The translations under genes were made by a program, and so were the position numbers. Shown here in pieces: positions 6,121 to 9,824 of a stretch of DNA of 9,824 bases (position 1 is the stretch's first letter; each line of letters starts with the position of its first letter). The notes under the pieces were generated by a model. The model was not told the DNA's origin, did not search any database, and worked only from the letters and a program-made list of their open reading frames with translations. The DNA is from Wenzhouxiangella sp. (lineage in GTDB: Bacteria > Pseudomonadota > Gammaproteobacteria > Xanthomonadales > Wenzhouxiangellaceae): contig SKIE01000144.1 in the NCBI GenBank assembly GCA_007116585.1, forward strand, positions 1-9,824. Reading direction: 5' to 3'.

Positions 6121-7831
6121 GCTGATTCTCTTTAGCGTCCTGTTTTTGTTGCTGTCGGCCTGTGCATCCTTGCCGGATACGGATGACAGCAGCGCGGAAA
6201 CGGAAACCGAGACTGCGGCATCCTACACCGAAGACGAGTGGTCCGAGGAAGTCTTGTTCCAACTTCAGGCTGCCGCGCACGGCGGATTCAGCGAGGATCA
6301 TGATCGAGTCCTGCAGGATCTGCTGGCCACCGCCGGTGAAGAAGGTGACGTTGAACTCGTTCAGCAGGCGGTTGGCCTGGCGTGGCGGATGCAGCGCTGG
6401 GCCCTGCTGCAAGAGGCAGCGGGTCTCTGGCGCCAACTCGATCCGGATAGCGCCGACGCCCGGCGGCTGGAGATTCTTGCGGCCCTGAACCAGGGGGAGA
6501 ATAACAAAGCCGTCGAACTGGCGGCCCGTTGGCTGAGCCATGACAATGAGTCAAGCGAACGCCTGCTGCGACGAGATCTTGTGCAGGTGATTGCAGCTGC
6601 CGAAGGGGTCGAGGATCGGCCTGCGGTGCTGGATGAAGTGATTTTGACCATGGAGATTGACCGGGACGATGGCCCAGCGCTCGCCGCGCGCAGTCAATTG
6701 CACTGGCAGCTCGACCAGCCGGAACGGGCCTATGAACTGGCGCGGAAGGCGGCCGCCCTGACCGGCGACCGGAGTGATCTGACTTGGGCCGCGCAGTTGG
6801 CGACGGCGCTGGACGACTTCCCTGAAGCGCTGGTTCTGTACCGGCAGGCCAGGCAGGCCGCGCCGGAAGAGTGGACGCTGGGCCTGGCCGAAGCTGAAGT
6901 GCTGCGTAACCTCGAGCGTCTGGATGATGCGCTGGAGGTGCTGTCAGAACTGCCGATCAACCCTGACGTGCTCTACAGCATCGCTACCTACCGCTTTCAG
7001 ACCGGCGATGAGCGGGGTGCGGCGGAAGCCTGGCATCAGCTGGCAGCCTGGTCGCCGGTTGAGGACAGCGATCAGCATGCTTTCATGGTGGCCTGGCTGG
7101 CGGAATTTCTCGAGCGTCCGGCTGATGCAGCTCAGTGGTACGCACAGGTTCGGGGTGGAAGTAATGTCGACCGCGCTATGATCCGGCGTGCGGTGTTGCT
7201 GGCGGACGACGGCAAGCTGGACGAGGCGCGCGGGCTGCTTCAGCTGGCCCGCGATACCGAGCAGGTCGATCAGCGTGAGCGGGCTTTTCTGGTCGAGGCT
7301 GAACTCTTGCGAGAGCAGGGCCACGAGGCCGATGGTCTGCGCCTGCTCGGTGACGCCCTGCGCGAGTCACCCGCCAGTATTCGCTTGCTCTACGCACGCG
7401 CGATTCATGCCGTCGAGGCTGATGATCTGGAACTGGCTGAGCAGGATCTCCGGCGCATCATCCAGATTGACAGCGACAATGCCATGGCTCTCAACGCGCT
7501 GGGCTATACGCTGACCGATCGAACGCATCGACACAGCGAAGCCTACCGCCTGATCCGGCGAGCGCTGGAGCTGGAGCCTGACGAGCCGGCCATTCTGGAT
7601 TCCATGGGCTGGGTGTACTTTCGGCTGGGGCGCCCGGAGACCGCGTTGCCCTATCTCGAGCGTGCTCTGGACGGCGAAGACAACCCGGAAATCGCGGCCC
7701 ACCTGGTCGAGGTGCTGTGGGTGCTTGAGCAGCGCGAGCGCGCGACGGAACTACTGCGCGAGGCGCTGGTGCGGCACCCGGACGACCAGCATCTGGACGA
7801 TACTCGGAACCGTCTGGAGATCAGTCTGTGA
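6107..7831 (+). CDS. lbcA: TPR-repeat outer-membrane lipoprotein, LbcA-like
   Basis: A 574-residue lipoprotein with a lipobox at residues 16-19 (LSAC, Cys19) after a hydrophobic signal peptide. Ala at +2 predicts sorting to the outer membrane. An acidic Ser/Thr/Glu-rich linker follows (about 24-50), then a long helical-repeat body. TPR units are clearest in the last 150 residues: IIQIDSDNAMALNALGYTL, RALELEPDEPAILDSMGWVY and YLERALDGEDNPEIAAHL. Both its position between hemA and lolB and its C-terminal sequence match P. aeruginosa PA4667, described as LbcA. LbcA is the lipoprotein partner of the periplasmic protease CtpA, which degrades peptidoglycan cross-link hydrolases. The role here is inferred from similarity and position. 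ATG 6107 is chosen over TTG 6077 because it places the signal peptide at the N-terminus. It overlaps lolB by four bases. Confidence 0.85.
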   Translation: MNQIKLILFSVLFLLLSACASLPDTDDSSAETETETAASYTEDEWSEEVLFQLQAAAHGGFSEDHDRVLQDLLATAGEEGDVELVQQAVGLAWRMQRWALLQEAAGLWRQLDPDSADARRLEILAALNQGENNKAVELAARWLSHDNESSERLLRRDLVQVIAAAEGVEDRPAVLDEVILTMEIDRDDGPALAARSQLHWQLDQPERAYELARKAAALTGDRSDLTWAAQLATALDDFPEALVLYRQARQAAPEEWTLGLAEAEVLRNLERLDDALEVLSELPINPDVLYSIATYRFQTGDERGAAEAWHQLAAWSPVEDSDQHAFMVAWLAEFLERPADAAQWYAQVRGGSNVDRAMIRRAVLLADDGKLDEARGLLQLARDTEQVDQRERAFLVEAELLREQGHEADGLRLLGDALRESPASIRLLYARAIHAVEADDLELAEQDLRRIIQIDSDNAMALNALGYTLTDRTHRHSEAYRLIRRALELEPDEPAILDSMGWVYFRLGRPETALPYLERALDGEDNPEIAAHLVEVLWVLEQRERATELLREALVRHPDDQHLDDTRNRLEISL

Positions 7832-8436
7832 GATCCGGGGCGGTGTTGGTCCTCGCGTCCGGGGTGCTGCTGTTGATGCTCGGCGGCTGTGCAGTTCGCG
7901 AACAGCGCCCCGAAGGCGCCTGGCTGGAAGAGCGCGAGGCCTGGTTTGCCCTCTACCCGTCCTGGCAGGTCAGTGGTCGGCTGGCCCTGTCGGATGGTGA
8001 GCAGGGCGGCCAGCTGTCGTTCGATTGGCGCGCGGAGGGCGATCAGCATGATCTGCGCCTTCGAACCGCGGCAGGTGGGCGACAGTGGCGCTTGTTGTTC
8101 AATCCTACCGGCGCGGTGCTGGAAGGCAGCGACGTTGGTCTGGTGCGCGGGCCTGACCCGGATGCACTGGTCGCAGAAGTTGTTGGCTGGCCGATTCCCG
8201 TGCTGAGACTGGCCTACTGGCTGCGCGGATTGCATTCGGGGCTTGAAGAGCAGGTCGGTTATGCCGAAGACGGCACCATGGCGCGAATCGCTGGCGAGGA
8301 GTGGGTGCTGGATTACCTGCGCTTCACGCAGATGCCAGACGGTCCGCTGATGCCGCAGAGGGTGCACGCCGAGAGTCCGCCGTATCAGGTTCGCATGCTG
8401 CTGCGAGGATGGCGCTGGATGGACCCCGGCGCTTGA
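7828..8436 (+). CDS. lolB: Outer-membrane lipoprotein receptor LolB
   Basis: LolB receives lipoproteins from the periplasmic carrier LolA and inserts them into the inner leaflet of the outer membrane. The protein has 202 residues and is itself a lipoprotein, with LGGC at 18-21 and Ala at +2. Family features are the Trp-x-Val-x-Gly-Arg-Leu-Ala-Leu strand (WQVSGRLAL) after the linker, GGQLSFDWRAEG, and the conserved WPIPVLRLAYWLRGL stretch. The start is GTG 7828, overlapping the TGA of the upstream lipoprotein gene, with GGAGA (7816-7820) seven bases before it, so the two are translationally coupled. In related genomes ispE normally follows directly; here it does not. Confidence 0.93.
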   Translation: MRSGAVLVLASGVLLLMLGGCAVREQRPEGAWLEEREAWFALYPSWQVSGRLALSDGEQGGQLSFDWRAEGDQHDLRLRTAAGGRQWRLLFNPTGAVLEGSDVGLVRGPDPDALVAEVVGWPIPVLRLAYWLRGLHSGLEEQVGYAEDGTMARIAGEEWVLDYLRFTQMPDGPLMPQRVHAESPPYQVRMLLRGWRWMDPGA

Positions 8437-8444
8437 AATGTCGC

Positions 8445-8499
8445 TATAATGTCGCCCCGTAGCGGGTCGGCCTGACGTGCCGACAAGAAAACTCTCGAC
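8445..8499 (+). promoter_or_regulatory. -10 box and leader of tRNA-Gln
   Basis: A perfect TATAAT stands at 8445-8450, nine bases after the lolB stop, followed by a G+C-rich discriminator (GTCGCCCC) of the kind seen at stringently controlled stable-RNA promoters. No good -35 was found 16-18 bases upstream. The leader to the tRNA holds two small perfect inverted repeats: CCCG/CGGG (8456-8459, 8463-8466) and GTCGGC/GCCGAC (8466-8471, 8479-8484, 7-base loop). Confidence 0.5.
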
Positions 8500-8576
8500 T
8501 GGGACGTCGCCAAGTTGGTTAAGGCACGGGGTTTTGATCCCCGCATTCGCAGGTTCGAGTCCTGCCGTCCCAGCCA
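8500..8576 (+). tRNA. tRNA-Gln (anticodon UUG)
   Basis: A complete cloverleaf can be drawn. The acceptor stem TGGGACG (8500-8506) pairs with CGTCCCA (8566-8572), followed by discriminator G and an encoded CCA (8574-8576). The anticodon stem CGGGG/CCCCG (8527-8531, 8539-8543) holds the 7-base loop TTTTGAT with anticodon TTG at 8534-8536. The T arm GCAGG-TTCGAGT-CCTGC is standard. U1-A72 and the G at position 73 are expected glutamine identity elements. The D loop is two bases longer than in E. coli tRNA-Gln. It lies about 40 bases before prs and is probably co-transcribed with it. Confidence 0.97.
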
Positions 8577-8616
8577 TTTCTGGCTCCGGGTGTTCGAAAG
8601 CGAAACGGGTGCGCTC

Positions 8617-9570
8617 TTGGCAGATTCCTCCGTGATGGTTTTTTCCGGCAACGCCAACCCGGCGCTTGCCGCAGCAGTTGCTCGGTCCCTGGGCGTGCCG
8701 GTGGGCCGTGCCAATGTCGGCCGGTTCAGCGATGGTGAAACCATGGTTGAAATCATGGAAAACGTTCGTGGCAGCGACGTCTACGTGATCCAGCCGACCT
8801 GTTCGCCCGCGGCCGAGAACTTCATGGAGTTGCTGGTGATGATGGACGCGCTGGCGCGAGCGTCGGCCTGGCGGCTGACGGCGGTCATTCCTTATTTTGG
8901 CTATGCGCGCCAGGATCGCAGGCCGCGTTCGGCCAGAGTGCCGATTACGGCCAAGGTGGCGGCCCGCATGATCGGCACCGTCGGTACCGACCGGGTGGTG
9001 ACGGTGGATCTGCACGCCGACCAGATCCAGGGATTCTTCGATATCCCGGTCGACAACGTCTATGCCTCGCCTTTGACGCTGGCTGATATCTGGAAGCAGT
9101 ACAGTGCCGAAGAGATCATCGTGGTCTCGCCCGATGTGGGTGGCGTGGTGCGCGCCCGGGCCATTGCCAAGCGCCTGGACGCGGACCTGGCCATCATCGA
9201 CAAGCGCCGTCCGCGCGCCAATGAAGCGACGGTAATGAATCTGATTGGTGACGTGCGCGGCAAAATCTGCGTGCTGGTTGACGACATGATTGATACGGCC
9301 GGCACGCTGTGTGCCGCTGCTGGCGCGCTGAAGGATGCTGGTTCGGTGAAGGTGGTGGCCTATTGCGTTCACCCCGTGCTTTCCGGACGAGCCATTGACA
9401 ACATCAGCAATTCGCGGCTGGACGAGATCGTGGTGACCGACACCATTCCCTTGAGCCAGGCCGCGCTGGATTGCGGCCGAATCCGTCAGCTGTCGGTCGC
9501 GCAAATGCTGGCTGAAACCATCCGCCGCATGGCCGAGGGAGAATCGGTCAGCTCGATGTATGTCGATTGA
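8617..9570 (+). CDS. prs: Ribose-phosphate pyrophosphokinase (PRPP synthase)
   Basis: Prs transfers pyrophosphate from ATP to ribose 5-phosphate, giving PRPP for nucleotide, histidine, tryptophan and NAD synthesis in the cytosol. From TTG 8617 it has 317 residues, near the usual 315-319. Motifs are GRFSDGE (35-41), the flexible-loop region [18 protein letters not shown] (96-113), the metal/ATP site [19 protein letters not shown] (130-148), [12 protein letters not shown] (171-182) and the PRPP-binding loop [12 protein letters not shown] (219-230). The start is uncertain: TTG 8617 gives an N-terminus close in length to xanthomonad Prs, while GTG 8632 or ATG 8635 shorten it by five or six residues. 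None has a clear Shine-Dalgarno. The frame is open back through the tRNA, which cannot be coding. Confidence 0.96.
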   Translation: MADSSVMVFSGNANPALAAAVARSLGVPVGRANVGRFSDGETMVEIMENVRGSDVYVIQPTCSPAAENFMELLVMMDALARASAWRLTAVIPYFGYARQDRRPRSARVPITAKVAARMIGTVGTDRVVTVDLHADQIQGFFDIPVDNVYASPLTLADIWKQYSAEEIIVVSPDVGGVVRARAIAKRLDADLAIIDKRRPRANEATVMNLIGDVRGKICVLVDDMIDTAGTLCAAAGALKDAGSVKVVAYCVHPVLSGRAIDNISNSRLDEIVVTDTIPLSQAALDCGRIRQLSVAQMLAETIRRMAEGESVSSMYVD

Positions 9571-9572
9571 CG

Positions 9573-9597
9573 GGGTACCTGCCTTTTAGCTGTACCC
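9573..9597. terminator. Inverted repeat between convergent prs and transporter genes
   Basis: GGGTAC (9573-9578) and GTACCC (9592-9597) form a perfect 6-bp inverted repeat with a 13-base spacer, three bases after the prs stop and overlapping the last codons of the convergent gene. It could serve as a bidirectional terminator, but neither strand has a proper T-tract after it. Confidence 0.3.
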
Positions 9598-9824
9598 GAT
9601 CCAGACGGCGACTACCATCGCCGCAGATCCAGCCACCAGCAGCTTGATGATCAGCGGGAAAATAAAGCGGAACCAGCGGTCGTAGGGAATGCCGGCCAGG
9701 CCAATAATCCCCATCAGCACCGCATTGGTCGGCACCACCATGTTCATGAAACCATCGCCGAACTGGAAGGCCAGCACCGCGACCTGGCGACTGACGCCGA
9801 CCAGATCACCGATCGGTGCCATCA
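9586..9824 (-). CDS. YfcC/DcuC-like membrane transporter (partial, C-terminus only)
   Basis: Only the last 79 or so residues are in the window; the gene enters from the right edge. The fragment has a conserved loop followed by hydrophobic segments: [19 protein letters not shown], then [19 protein letters not shown], a short Tyr-Asp-Arg-Trp turn, and a final membrane helix ending GYS. This pattern, especially AFQFGDGF followed by a Pro-Thr turn, is that of the C-terminal end of YfcC/DcuC-family permeases (C4-dicarboxylate or basic amino-acid type). The substrate cannot be told. It is convergent with prs and separated from it by 15 bases. In Pseudomonas and many relatives this place holds rplY and pth on the same strand as prs. 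Confidence 0.7.
   Translation of the reverse strand, partial: MAPIGDLVGVSRQVAVLAFQFGDGFMNMVVPTNAVLMGIIGLAGIPYDRWFRFIFPLIIKLLVAGSAAMVVAVWIGYS

Noticed and set aside
6065..6541. N-terminal extension of HemA by 159 residues
   Set aside because: It lies opposite the lipoprotein gene, has no HemA similarity, and ATG 6064 gives the normal HemA start.
8515..8616. Prs start inside the tRNA gene
   Set aside because: The codons would overlap a complete tRNA-Gln with encoded CCA, and Prs similarity begins only after about 8617.
7651..9504. Long open frame on the minus strand (about 617 codons) opposite lbcA, lolB, the tRNA and prs
   Set aside because: It runs antisense to well-recognised genes and through the tRNA, its product is rich in Arg, His and Gln with no recognisable domain, and long antisense frames are common in G+C-rich DNA.
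1..9824. Mobile elements, CRISPR arrays, phage or defence genes
   Set aside because: Almost all of the window is accounted for by housekeeping genes; no transposase, integrase, spaced direct repeats or terminal inverted repeats were seen on either strand.

Overview
The window looks like core chromosome of a G+C-rich gammaproteobacterium. The main evidence is the divergent arrangement prfA-hemA / TPR lipoprotein-lolB followed by tRNA-Gln and prs, which matches the block I recall from Pseudomonas aeruginosa (PA4665-PA4670) and from xanthomonads. The Prs N-terminus and tRNA-Gln position resemble xanthomonads most; I would not go below class level. No mobile element, CRISPR array, phage gene or defence system is visible, and nearly every base is explained by genes.

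Left part, all on the minus strand, read right to left: hemA (6064-4811), prfA (4803-3718), yjbQ (3721-3299, ATGA overlap with prfA), then cydA (3218-1809), cydB (1806-799) and the start of cydD (from about 809, running off the left edge). This joins the first committed step of haem synthesis with a haem-containing bd-type quinol oxidase and half of the CydDC transporter needed to assemble that oxidase. The oxidase has a short Q-loop, as in the cyanide-insensitive (CIO) subfamily.

Right part, plus strand: a lipoprotein with TPR repeats resembling LbcA (6107-7831), lolB (7828-8436, 4-base overlap), a tRNA-Gln(UUG) gene with its own -10 box (8500-8576) and prs (about 8617-9570). At the right edge a convergent minus-strand gene shows only the C-terminus of a YfcC/DcuC-like membrane transporter.

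I found no new multi-gene system. The points worth a second look are regulatory or concern gene order. cydD has no ATG/GTG/TTG start upstream of its conserved N-terminus and probably starts at CTG. A strong terminator-like hairpin lies inside the first codons of cydD. The cydA Shine-Dalgarno sits inside an inverted repeat. prmC, ispE and rplY are missing from their usual places, and yjbQ and a transporter gene occupy two of those slots.
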